DNA from: an uncultured Clostridia bacterium
GTDB taxonomy: Bacteria > Bacillota > Clostridia > Christensenellales > Aristaeellaceae
Direction: 5' to 3'
NCBI GenBank assembly: GCA_946615785.1
Contig: CAMOIA010000112.1
Span: forward strand, 1-5,647
DNA: 5,647 nucleotides
How positions within the stretch are numbered: the first letter of the stretch is position 1; every line of letters starts with the position of its first letter. The position numbers and the translations under genes are program-made. This document shows positions 1 to 5,647 of this stretch, piece by piece. A model generated the notes under the pieces. It saw only the letters and a program-made list of their open reading frames with translations, was not told the origin of the DNA and did no database searches.

Positions 1-1176
1 ACCTTTGAGGACGATCTTTACAAGCGCCTTGAAAGGGAACCCGTCACCTTTTACGTGGGCTTTGATCCCACTGCCGATTCCTTGCACTTCGGTCACTTTA
101 TTCCAATCATCGCCATGCGGCATATGCAGAAAGCCGGCCATATCCCCCTCGCGCTCGTCGGCGGCGGCACAGCCATGATCGGCGACCCGAGCGGCAAAAC
201 CGACATGCGCAAAATGATGACCAGGGAGACCATCGCGCATAACGTTTCCTGCATCAAAAAGCAGATGGAACGGTTCATCGAGTTCGGCGAAGGCAAGGCG
301 CAGATCGTCAACAACGCCGACTGGCTGCTGGGACTGAATTATGTGGATTTTATCCGCGATATCGGCGCGCTCTTTTCCGTGAACCGCATGCTTGCGGCGG
401 AATGCTACAAGCAGCGCCTGGAGCGGGGCCTGACCTTCCTGGAATTCAACTACATGCTCATGCAGAGCTATGATTTCCTGCAGCTGTTCAAAAACTACAA
501 CTGCCGTTTGCAGATGGGTGGCGACGACCAGTGGAGCAACATGCTTTCCGGCGCCGATCTGATCCGGCGCAAGGAGCATGAGGACGCGTTTGCCTGCACG
601 TTCAAGCTGCTCATGAACCACGAGGGCAAAAAGATGGGCAAGACGGTGTCCGGCGCGCTCTGGCTGGATCCTGAAAAGTGCTCTCCCTACGATTTCTACC
701 AGTACTGGCGCAATATCGACGACCAGGACGTCGAAAAATGCCTCAGCCTTCTGACCTTTGAACCCATGGAAGAAGTGCGCAGGCTCAGCCGCCTTGAAGG
801 CAGCGAGATCAACGAGGCCAAGAAGGTGCTGGCGTTCGACTGCACGGAGCTGGTGCACGGCCGGGAGGAAGCGGAAAAGGCCCAGGCCGCGGCGGCCGCG
901 CTCTTTGGCGGCGGAAACGAGGCGGAGGTGCCCACCTACCTTCTGACAAAGGAACAGCTGGCGGCGGACGGACGCGTGACGACGCTTCTGGCCGATTCCG
1001 GGCTTTGCAAGAGCCGCGGCGAAGCGCGTCAGCAGGTCATCCAGGGCGCAGTCTTCATCGGCGACAGCAAAGTGGAATCGGTTGACTTCGTCCTCACGCT
1101 GGAAGCGCTTGCCGGCGACGGCATCCTCCTGCGCAAGGGCAAGAAGGGATACCGCCGGGTGAAGCTGGCCGAGTAA
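1..1176 (+). CDS. tyrS: Tyrosyl-tRNA synthetase, 5'-truncated by the window edge
   Basis: This cytoplasmic class I aminoacyl-tRNA synthetase charges tRNA-Tyr with tyrosine using ATP. The frame is open from base 1, so 391 residues are visible. Bacterial TyrS is usually about 400-420 residues, so roughly 15-30 N-terminal residues lie outside the window. The GTG at 55 is an internal Val codon, because conserved coding sequence (YVGFDPTADSLH) runs across it. Visible residues 29-32 are HFGH, the HIGH-type ATP motif. An MGGDDQWSN block matches the family's tyrosine/ATP site (GGSDQWGN in E. coli); the GGDDQWSN form is one I associate with clostridial TyrS. KMGKT at residues 211-215 is the KMSKS-type loop, followed by ALWLDPEK. 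The last ~65 residues (from about 326) form an S4 RNA-binding domain (LCKSRGEARQQVIQGAVFIG). A hairpin terminator follows the stop codon. A T-box leader would be expected upstream but is outside the window. Confidence 0.97.
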   Translation, partial: TFEDDLYKRLEREPVTFYVGFDPTADSLHFGHFIPIIAMRHMQKAGHIPLALVGGGTAMIGDPSGKTDMRKMMTRETIAHNVSCIKKQMERFIEFGEGKAQIVNNADWLLGLNYVDFIRDIGALFSVNRMLAAECYKQRLERGLTFLEFNYMLMQSYDFLQLFKNYNCRLQMGGDDQWSNMLSGADLIRRKEHEDAFACTFKLLMNHEGKKMGKTVSGALWLDPEKCSPYDFYQYWRNIDDQDVEKCLSLLTFEPMEEVRRLSRLEGSEINEAKKVLAFDCTELVHGREEAEKAQAAAAALFGGGNEAEVPTYLLTKEQLAADGRVTTLLADSGLCKSRGEARQQVIQGAVFIGDSKVESVDFVLTLEALAGDGILLRKGKKGYRRVKLAE

Positions 1177-1189
1177 TATTCATCAGTGC

Positions 1190-1217
1190 AAAAGCCGGAA
1201 CCATTCCGGCTTTTTTT
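1190..1217 (+). terminator. Rho-independent terminator of tyrS
   Basis: A perfect 11-base stem, AAAAGCCGGAA (1190-1200) with TTCCGGCTTTT (1204-1214), closes a 3-base loop (CCA) and runs into an uninterrupted T tract (1211-1217). It begins 13 bases after the tyrS stop codon and ends about 5 bases before the ribosome site of the next gene. This is a textbook intrinsic terminator. It should separate tyrS from the downstream operon unless read-through occurs. Confidence 0.93.
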
Positions 1218-1222
1218 GAAAC

Positions 1223-1228
1223 GGAGGG
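1223..1228 (+). promoter_or_regulatory. Ribosome binding site of the yigZ-family gene
   Basis: GGAGGG lies 3 bases upstream of the ATG at 1232 (4 bases if aligned as GGAGG). This is a strong but slightly close Shine-Dalgarno. It fixes the start, since no other in-frame start lies between the terminator and this ATG. I see no convincing -35/-10 pair in the 55-base gap. Confidence 0.75.
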
Positions 1229-1231
1229 CAC

Positions 1232-1879
1232 ATGAACAGCTATAAAACGATCTGCCGGTGTGCGTCGGATGAAGTGGTGATCAACAAATCCCGCTTTATC
1301 GGGCAGGGCATGCCCTGCGAGAAAGAGGAGGATGCCCTCCGTTTCCTGGATGCCGTCCGCGCGAAATACCGGGACGCGCGGCATCACTGCTATGCCTACA
1401 TCATCGGGGAAAACATGGGCATCATGCGCTACAGCGACGACGGCGAGCCGGGCGGCACGGCAGGCCTTCCGATCATCGAGGGGATGAAGCAGCGGGGCGT
1501 GACCAACGCGTGCGTGGTCGTGACCCGCTATTTCGGCGGCGTGCTGCTGGGCACCGGCGGGCTGACGAGGGCGTACCGGCAGGGCTGCAAAATCGCGCTG
1601 GACGCCTGCGGCGTGGTGGAAATGATCCCATCGCTGAAGTTTCTGTGCGAGGTTGAATACGGGCTGTGGGACAAACTGAACCACCAGCTTCGCCTGATGC
1701 CCCTGAAAATAGTGGAAACGAGCTTCGATACGGCTGTGCAGGCGACGCTGCAGGTCAGAAGCGAGGATGCCGAACGGGTGAAGGATGAAATCACCCGTCT
1801 TTGCCAGGGAAGAGCGGAGTACCTGGATCTGGAAGAAACACGCCTGCCATGGGAGGAAGAAACAGATGCTGTACAGTGA
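1232..1879 (+). CDS. yigZ: YigZ/IMPACT (UPF0029) family protein
   Basis: This 215-residue protein has the usual length and two-part layout of the YigZ (E. coli) / YvyE (B. subtilis) family. The N-terminal UPF0029/IMPACT domain covers about residues 15-125. Its hallmarks are KSRFIG (19-24), ARHHCYAYIIG (49-59), the signature SDDGEPGGTAGLPI (68-81), and TRYFGGVLLGTGGL (98-111). The signature has Gly74 where many homologues have Ser. The remaining part, about 138-200, fits the DUF1949 ferredoxin-like domain. The biochemical role in bacteria is not settled: the fold resembles ribosomal protein S5 and elongation factor G domains, and eukaryotic IMPACT regulates GCN2 signalling. There is no signal peptide or membrane segment, so it is cytosolic. 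It follows the tyrS terminator and overlaps the moxR gene by 14 bases, making it the first gene of the operon seen here. The family assignment is firm, the function is not. The symbol follows the E. coli homologue. Confidence 0.93.
   Translation: MNSYKTICRCASDEVVINKSRFIGQGMPCEKEEDALRFLDAVRAKYRDARHHCYAYIIGENMGIMRYSDDGEPGGTAGLPIIEGMKQRGVTNACVVVTRYFGGVLLGTGGLTRAYRQGCKIALDACGVVEMIPSLKFLCEVEYGLWDKLNHQLRLMPLKIVETSFDTAVQATLQVRSEDAERVKDEITRLCQGRAEYLDLEETRLPWEEETDAVQ
1851..1857 (+). promoter_or_regulatory. Ribosome binding site of moxR, inside the 3' end of yigZ
   Basis: GGGAGGA sits 8 bases before the ATG at 1866, an optimal spacing. It decides the moxR start: the open frame extends upstream to 1785, but that part lies within yigZ and lacks MoxR similarity. 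Because the site is within yigZ coding sequence, translation of the two genes is probably coupled. Confidence 0.85.
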
Positions 1880-2813
1880 CATCGCGCCCCTCGCATCTGA
1901 GATCCGCGCTGAAATCAGCAAGGCCGTGATCGGACATCAGCGGGAAATTGCCCTTCTGACCTGCTGCCTGATCTGCGGCGGACACGTGCTGATCGAGGAC
2001 GTGCCCGGCACGGGAAAAACCACTCTGGCCAGAACCCTCGCGGCGGCTGTCGACGGGAAATTTGCCCGGGTTCAGTTTACGCCGGACCTTCTGCCCGCGG
2101 ACATCACGGGCATGACGGTTTACCGCCCGGAAACGGGGGGCTTTGAATTCCTGCGCGGCCCGGTCTTTGCGAACATCCTGCTTGCGGACGAGGTGAACCG
2201 CGCCACGCCCCGCACCCAGTCGGCACTGCTTGAGTGCATGGCGGAAGGGCAGGTGACGGAAAACGGCGTTACCTACGTTCTCCCGAAGCCGTTTTTTGTG
2301 ATCGCGACGGAAAACCCTGTGGAAACGCAGGGAACCTTTCCCCTGCCGGAAGCGCAGCTGGATCGTTTTTTGATGCGCCTGTCCTTCGGCGTGCTCGACA
2401 GGGCGGAATCGGTGGAAATGCTGACGCGATACCTGCACATGGAACCGATGACGGAGGTCCGGAAAGCGGCCGAGACGAAAGCGCTGACCCTGGCGGCGGA
2501 ACTGGCTTCGGCGTGTACGGTATCGGAGGATATGATGGCGTACATGGCCGGGCTGGTCGAGAAGCTTCGGGACCCGGCTGTGGTTCGTCTTGGCCCGTCG
2601 CCGCGCGCCCTGCTCATGCTCATGCGCGCGTGCCAGGCGTGGAGTGCCCAGAACGGACGGGATTATGTGATTCCGGACGACGTGAAAGCCCTGGCCGTCC
2701 CGGTGCTTGCGCACAGGATCATCCTGCGCGGCTGGGAAGAAGGCGCTTCCTGCGAACGATGGGTCACAGAAGCGCTCGCCTCGGTGCCGGTTCCCACAGA
2801 GGCGCGCACATGA
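1866..2813 (+). CDS. moxR: MoxR-family AAA+ ATPase
   Basis: This 315-residue cytosolic ATPase has the usual MoxR length (about 300-330). An N-terminal helical segment leads into AVIGHQREI (20-28). The Walker A loop is DVPGTGKT (45-52), Walker B is NILLADEVNRA (103-113), and sensor 1 is ATENP (147-151). GTFPLPEAQLDRF (156-168) carries the family's conserved LDRF arginine region, and sensor 2 is GPSPRA (243-248) in the C-terminal lid domain. All the residues expected for ATP binding and hydrolysis are present. MoxR proteins are thought to act as chaperones or remodellers for partners encoded beside them, typically DUF58 or von Willebrand A proteins. The next gene is a DUF58 protein starting in an ATGA overlap (2810-2813), which fits that pairing exactly. 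The substrate here is unknown. The gene symbol is generic for the family. Confidence 0.96.
   Translation: MLYSDIAPLASEIRAEISKAVIGHQREIALLTCCLICGGHVLIEDVPGTGKTTLARTLAAAVDGKFARVQFTPDLLPADITGMTVYRPETGGFEFLRGPVFANILLADEVNRATPRTQSALLECMAEGQVTENGVTYVLPKPFFVIATENPVETQGTFPLPEAQLDRFLMRLSFGVLDRAESVEMLTRYLHMEPMTEVRKAAETKALTLAAELASACTVSEDMMAYMAGLVEKLRDPAVVRLGPSPRALLMLMRACQAWSAQNGRDYVIPDDVKALAVPVLAHRIILRGWEEGASCERWVTEALASVPVPTEART
2798..2802 (+). promoter_or_regulatory. Weak ribosome binding site of the DUF58 gene
   Basis: AGAGG lies 7 bases upstream of the ATG at 2810, inside the end of moxR. It is weaker than the other three sites in the operon. Start of DUF58 translation may therefore rely mainly on re-initiation at the ATGA overlap with the moxR stop. 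Confidence 0.55.
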
Positions 2814-3868
2814 ACGTGCTTGTCATCCTGCTGTGCCTTGGCGCCGCAGTGCTTCTGTATTCTGTTCTTTTGTCCTTTTCTTTCCGCGGCGTAACCGTTT
2901 CCAGATCCTTTGCAAAGCGCGCAGTATATGAAGGCGAAACGGGGGAGATGGTCGAGGTGGTGACCAATCCGAGCCCCCTGCTGATCCCCTGGCTTCGGGT
3001 GGAAAGCACGCTGCCGGGAGAGCTGCGCTTTGGCAGCATGGAAAACCTGCACATCAGCGGCGGAAGGCATCATAGAAGCTTTTTTATCCTCTACCCTTAC
3101 AGGCGCATTACGCGGCGGCATCGCGTCACCTTTGCGGGCAGGGGCGTTTTTGATGTTGGAAACGCGGCAGTCACGGCTGGCGATCTGCTTGGAATTATCC
3201 AGAGAACCAGGCAGCTTGAAGAAAACGCCAGGGTGATCGTGTATCCGCGCCTTCTCCCGGAGGACGAGATGCCCCGTCCGCTTGTCAGAAGGCTTGGCGA
3301 ACGCGCGATGAAAAGGGCCGTGCCGGATCCGTTTCTGTTTGCAGGCATCCGTCCCTACCGCACGGGAGATGCTCTTCGGGATATCCACTGGCCTGCCAGC
3401 GCCCGTATGGGGACGGTGCAGGTGAAAATGAGGGAGCAGACGGGCACGCTGCGGCTGATGGTGGTTCTTTGCGGCGATAAAAGCCCGGATCAGTGGGGAA
3501 GCCTTTCCGAGGCTGAGTATCCAAACGCGGAGCAGGGCATTCGCGTTGCGGCAACGCTGTGCGTTCGCGCGCTGAGACTCGGCATGGCCGCCGGGTTTGC
3601 GGTGAATCTGGACAATGGAAACGGGGAAAGCGTCCTGCTGCCGCCCTCCTCGGGAGCGGCCTTTGAAGAAACGCTCCTGACGGCCATGGCGTCCATCAGG
3701 CTGAAGCGGACCGTGCGCTTTGAAACCTTTCTTGCAGCCCTTCGCGGCAGGGAAGGAACGGATATCCTGCTTCTGATGCCGCCTTCCTTTCCGCCGCCCA
3801 GGGAAGCTGTCGCCAGGCTTTCGTCGCAGGGAAGCCACGTGGAGGTATTTCCGCTGGAGGTGAAATAA
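2810..3868 (+). CDS. DUF58 domain-containing membrane-anchored protein
   Basis: This is a 352-residue protein. The frame is open from 2234, but the upstream part lies over moxR; the ATG at 2810 is chosen because it forms an ATGA overlap with the moxR stop and is followed directly by a hydrophobic helix. Residues 2-25 form one membrane segment. The next ~100 residues are a beta-rich region (VYEGETGEMVEVVTNPSP) ending in VTAGDLLGI (121-129), as in the family. The DUF58 signature is DPFLFAGIRPYRTGDALRDIHW (173-194) followed by ASARMGTVQVK. A von Willebrand A-like half begins at about 214 (LRLMVVLCGDKSP), but a clean DxSxS metal site is not evident. The protein probably sits at the membrane with its main body in the cytoplasm and works with the adjacent MoxR ATPase, an inference from family context. 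Its molecular role is unknown. The stop overlaps the next start by one base (TAATG). Confidence 0.92.
   Translation: MNVLVILLCLGAAVLLYSVLLSFSFRGVTVSRSFAKRAVYEGETGEMVEVVTNPSPLLIPWLRVESTLPGELRFGSMENLHISGGRHHRSFFILYPYRRITRRHRVTFAGRGVFDVGNAAVTAGDLLGIIQRTRQLEENARVIVYPRLLPEDEMPRPLVRRLGERAMKRAVPDPFLFAGIRPYRTGDALRDIHWPASARMGTVQVKMREQTGTLRLMVVLCGDKSPDQWGSLSEAEYPNAEQGIRVAATLCVRALRLGMAAGFAVNLDNGNGESVLLPPSSGAAFEETLLTAMASIRLKRTVRFETFLAALRGREGTDILLLMPPSFPPPREAVARLSSQGSHVEVFPLEVK
3856..3860 (+). promoter_or_regulatory. Ribosome binding site of the DUF4129-like membrane protein gene
   Basis: GGAGG lies 7 bases before the ATG at 3868, within the last codons of the DUF58 gene. It supports the start in the TAATG overlap (3866-3870). 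Confidence 0.8.
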
Positions 3869-5106
3869 TGGTTTCGGCAAAAGCGCTCCGGCGCATGTAC
3901 ATGGCGCTCTGGGTCCTCGGCACGATGCCGCTGTTTTCCATTCCCGCCGCTTTGCTCTTCGGGGAGGGCGCATCGGTTGTCTGGGCATTTGCGCTGCTGT
4001 CCCTGCTGCTTCTCTGGATTCTGCCGCCGAAGGGGAAAAAGAAGCGCGGCCTGTGGCTGCTTCTCTGCATGGCGGCGGTGGCGCTTGCATATTTCTGTCT
4101 GCCTGAAATGAAAGGAAAACCGGCGGGCTTTCTTCTCCCGGTCCTGTATTTCTGTTTTCTGCTGTTTGCGGCGACGTATAAGGGCTTTGAACAATCCCCG
4201 GCGGGCTTTCGTCTTTCTGCGCTGACGGCGTTTCTGATCCTGTTCCTGGTTTCCCGTCTGCCGTCCATGCCGGATGTGATCACGGCGGCGGAAAAAACGC
4301 TGCAGGGCGCTTTTCCGCTCTTTCTGGCCGTGCTGTTTCTGGTTTTGAATCAGGAAACGCTGAGGGGAAACGGACTTTACAGCGCGGTGCCCCATTCTGT
4401 CGGGAGGCCGAATCTGGTTCTGAGCGTCCTTTTTGCAGGTCTGATTTTTCTGACAGGCGCGTGGGCAAGGCTTGCCAAGTGGCTTGGAATGCTGTGGGAT
4501 GCGCTGAAATCGCTGCTTGCGCGCATTTCGTTCGGCGGAGGAGAGACGGTTGTCCCTGAGGAAGCCCCTGCTCCGTTTGAAATGCCGTCAGAGTATATGC
4601 TGATGGGGGAAGAAAGAGCGCCGAGTCCTTTTCTGAAGGCCCTGGAAGCGTTTCTTCTTAAGATCACCCCGTATGTGTTTGCCGTGCTCCTTGCAGTCGC
4701 GCTGTTCTTTCTGATCAGAAGGTTTGTGCTCTGGGTCAGGCGCTGGACGAGGGCCCGCATGGAAGCCCTTGAAGGCGCGGAAATCGGCGATTATGTGGAT
4801 GAAATCGAGGACGTGCGCGAAAAACGGGAACGCACAGGAAGCCGCAGACGTTCGCGGCGCGGCGGCAGCGCGGCAACGGATCCCCGCGCCCGGATCCGGA
4901 TGCGGTACAGGGGCTTTATTGTCAGACAGCGTGCGTGGGACCCGGGAATGACGGCCCGGGAAACGCTTTCCGACGCGGACGCGGCGGAGCTGTATGAGCG
5001 GGCTCGCTATTCGCCTCATCCCGTGACCGACGCGGAAGCGGAGCGCTTTGCACAGGCGCTTGACGGAAAAAAGAAGCGGACGCCGCAAGCATACGGCGCC
5101 CGGTAA
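3868..5106 (+). CDS. Multi-pass membrane protein with DUF4129-like C-terminus; TgpA-like but lacking a transglutaminase core
   Basis: This 412-residue protein is probably integral to the cytoplasmic membrane. Hydrophobic stretches at about 10-31, 36-52, 62-78, 88-103, 114-130, 147-161 and 183-199 suggest seven helices, and another at 268-288 an eighth. Basic residues at 8-9, 55-60 and around 105 fit an N-in topology, placing 200-267 outside and the C-terminus in the cytoplasm. After helix 8 come an acidic patch (EIGDYVDEIEDV, 305-316), a basic patch (RRRSRRGG, 326-333), then a segment resembling DUF4129: ARIRMRYRGFIVRQ (341-354), GMTARETL (360-367) and ERARYSPHPVTDAEAERF (377-394). DUF4129 commonly ends TgpA/DUF3488 transglutaminases encoded beside MoxR and DUF58. 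The order is the same here, but the external segment is far too short for that enzyme domain and contains no Cys or His. It could be a reduced TgpA homologue or a separate scaffold family. The DUF4129 call is from motif memory. The partner role is inferred. Confidence 0.85.
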   Translation: MVSAKALRRMYMALWVLGTMPLFSIPAALLFGEGASVVWAFALLSLLLLWILPPKGKKKRGLWLLLCMAAVALAYFCLPEMKGKPAGFLLPVLYFCFLLFAATYKGFEQSPAGFRLSALTAFLILFLVSRLPSMPDVITAAEKTLQGAFPLFLAVLFLVLNQETLRGNGLYSAVPHSVGRPNLVLSVLFAGLIFLTGAWARLAKWLGMLWDALKSLLARISFGGGETVVPEEAPAPFEMPSEYMLMGEERAPSPFLKALEAFLLKITPYVFAVLLAVALFFLIRRFVLWVRRWTRARMEALEGAEIGDYVDEIEDVREKRERTGSRRRSRRGGSAATDPRARIRMRYRGFIVRQRAWDPGMTARETLSDADAAELYERARYSPHPVTDAEAERFAQALDGKKKRTPQAYGAR

Positions 5107-5124
5107 CTGTTCAGTTGGAACGAA

Positions 5125-5647
5125 TCAAAGGTCGTTGACGAGGTCGAAAAGCTTTTTATTGAAGGGACGCTTGGCTTTGAGCGCCTTATCGATGGGCATA
5201 TGGAAGGTGCGTCCGTTTTTCACGCCGATCACCTCGTTGCTGATGCCGTTCTTCAAAAGCTCGATGGCCATGGCGCCGGCTTCAAAGGCAAAGGAAGAAT
5301 CCCTGGCGCAGGGTGTGCAGCCGCGCTGCGTATAACCGACCACGGTGGAGCGCACCTCGGCCATGCCGCATTTGCGCTTCAGGCAGCTTGCAAACCGGTT
5401 CGCCGTCATCGGCTCACCTTCAAATACCTGTTTTCCGTAGGGCTTGAGGAACGAATACACGTCGAAAGGCTTCATGCTTTCCCAGCAGCCTTCCGCAACG
5501 ACCACGGTCGCACGGGTATTGCCGCGGGCAATATGCCGGTTCAGCTGCGCGGCGACCTCATCCACGTTCCATTTGACCTCGGGGACCACAACGATCTCGC
5601 TGCCGGTGGAAACGGCGGTCATGAGCGCGATATCGCCGCAGTGGCGG
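5125..5647 (-). CDS. pfkA: 6-phosphofructokinase, C-terminal part (start beyond the right edge)
   Basis: The minus-strand frame runs in from the window edge and stops at 5125-5127 (TGA), giving 173 visible residues. It opens with RHCGDIAL, the GRxCGDxAL motif of phosphofructokinase, then GSEIVVVPEV. Numbering from the Met at 5622: E44 matches E. coli Glu222; R91 and R100 match the fructose-6-phosphate-binding Arg243 and Arg252; GYTQRGCTPCARD (96-108) is the GHIQRGGxPxxxD loop; and GVKNGRTF through KRPF is the usual C-terminal strand and tail. The enzyme phosphorylates fructose 6-phosphate to fructose 1,6-bisphosphate in cytosolic glycolysis. The donor (ATP or pyrophosphate) cannot be told, because the diagnostic residues are in the missing N-terminal half. 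Odd points are a Tyr (97) at the His249 position, about 26 extra residues before R91, and four close cysteines. It is convergent with the operon, 18 bases apart. The family is secure; the subtype is open. Confidence 0.93.
   Translation of the reverse strand, partial: RHCGDIALMTAVSTGSEIVVVPEVKWNVDEVAAQLNRHIARGNTRATVVVAEGCWESMKPFDVYSFLKPYGKQVFEGEPMTANRFASCLKRKCGMAEVRSTVVGYTQRGCTPCARDSSFAFEAGAMAIELLKNGISNEVIGVKNGRTFHMPIDKALKAKRPFNKKLFDLVNDL

Noticed and set aside
55..57. GTG at 55 as the tyrS start
   Set aside because: Conserved TyrS sequence is in frame upstream to base 1, so this is an internal Val codon.
511..543. GGDDQWSN in TyrS instead of GGSDQWGN as a possible altered specificity
   Set aside because: I recognise this form, together with KMGKT, as common in clostridial TyrS, so it is subtype variation and not an anomaly.
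1785..1865. Upstream extension of the moxR frame
   Set aside because: It lies within yigZ, lacks MoxR similarity, and the ATG at 1866 has an ideal ribosome site.
1094..1921. Minus-strand open frame of 275 codons opposite yigZ
   Set aside because: It spans the tyrS end, the terminator and all of yigZ on the wrong strand, and has no family similarity.
1791..2714. Minus-strand open frame of 307 codons opposite moxR
   Set aside because: It is fully antisense to a MoxR gene with every motif intact. Its translation is Arg/His-rich and resembles no known family.
2234..2809. Upstream extension of the DUF58 frame over moxR
   Set aside because: The extension is Gly/Arg-rich and out of frame with conserved MoxR coding. 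The ATG at 2810 has the stop overlap and the membrane helix expected of the real start.
2663..4090. Long minus-strand open frame of 475 codons opposite the DUF58 gene
   Set aside because: It lies antisense to the DUF58 gene and its neighbours, is rich in Arg, His and Pro as expected of a shadow frame in GC-rich DNA, and shows no recognisable domain.
5147..5156. AAAAGCTTTT palindrome as a possible terminator
   Set aside because: It is inside the pfkA coding tail (Lys-Lys-Leu-Phe), has no loop, and is not followed by a T tract on either strand beyond its own bases.

Overview
The window is GC-rich (clearly above 50% by eye), gene-dense bacterial DNA. It reads as an ordinary chromosomal segment of a Gram-positive Clostridia-like bacterium (Bacillota). 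That placement is inferred from the TyrS subtype (GGDDQWSN and KMGKT motifs), a YigZ/YvyE-type gene, a MoxR-DUF58-DUF4129 gene set and strong GGAGG ribosome sites. No 16S or other decisive marker is present. No tRNA, rRNA, CRISPR array, insertion sequence or phage gene is visible.

Layout: (1) Positions 1-1176 hold most of tyrS (tyrosyl-tRNA synthetase), cut at its 5' end by the window edge and followed by a clear intrinsic terminator. (2) Positions 1232-5106 hold four tightly packed plus-strand genes: a YigZ/IMPACT-family protein, a MoxR AAA+ ATPase, a DUF58 protein, and a multi-pass membrane protein with a C-terminal DUF4129-like domain. The three junctions overlap by 14, 4 and 1 bases, so the four genes almost certainly share a transcript and are translationally coupled. 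(3) Positions 5125-5647 hold, on the minus strand, the C-terminal part of a 6-phosphofructokinase, convergent with the operon across an 18-base gap.

The MoxR-DUF58-membrane protein set is a known arrangement. The MoxR ATPase is thought to act as a chaperone or remodeller for DUF58 and membrane partners, and the third member is often a TgpA-like transglutaminase with a DUF4129 tail. Here the third protein keeps the membrane bundle, a last helix and the cytoplasmic tail, but the external stretch where a transglutaminase would sit is only about 60-70 residues and shows no Cys-His-Asp core. This is the most interesting point in the window. The phosphofructokinase fragment has a second cluster of oddities: an insertion of about 26 residues, a Tyr where E. 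coli has a substrate-binding His, and four clustered cysteines including CxxC. Otherwise the region looks like housekeeping DNA, and I see no evidence of a wholly new system.
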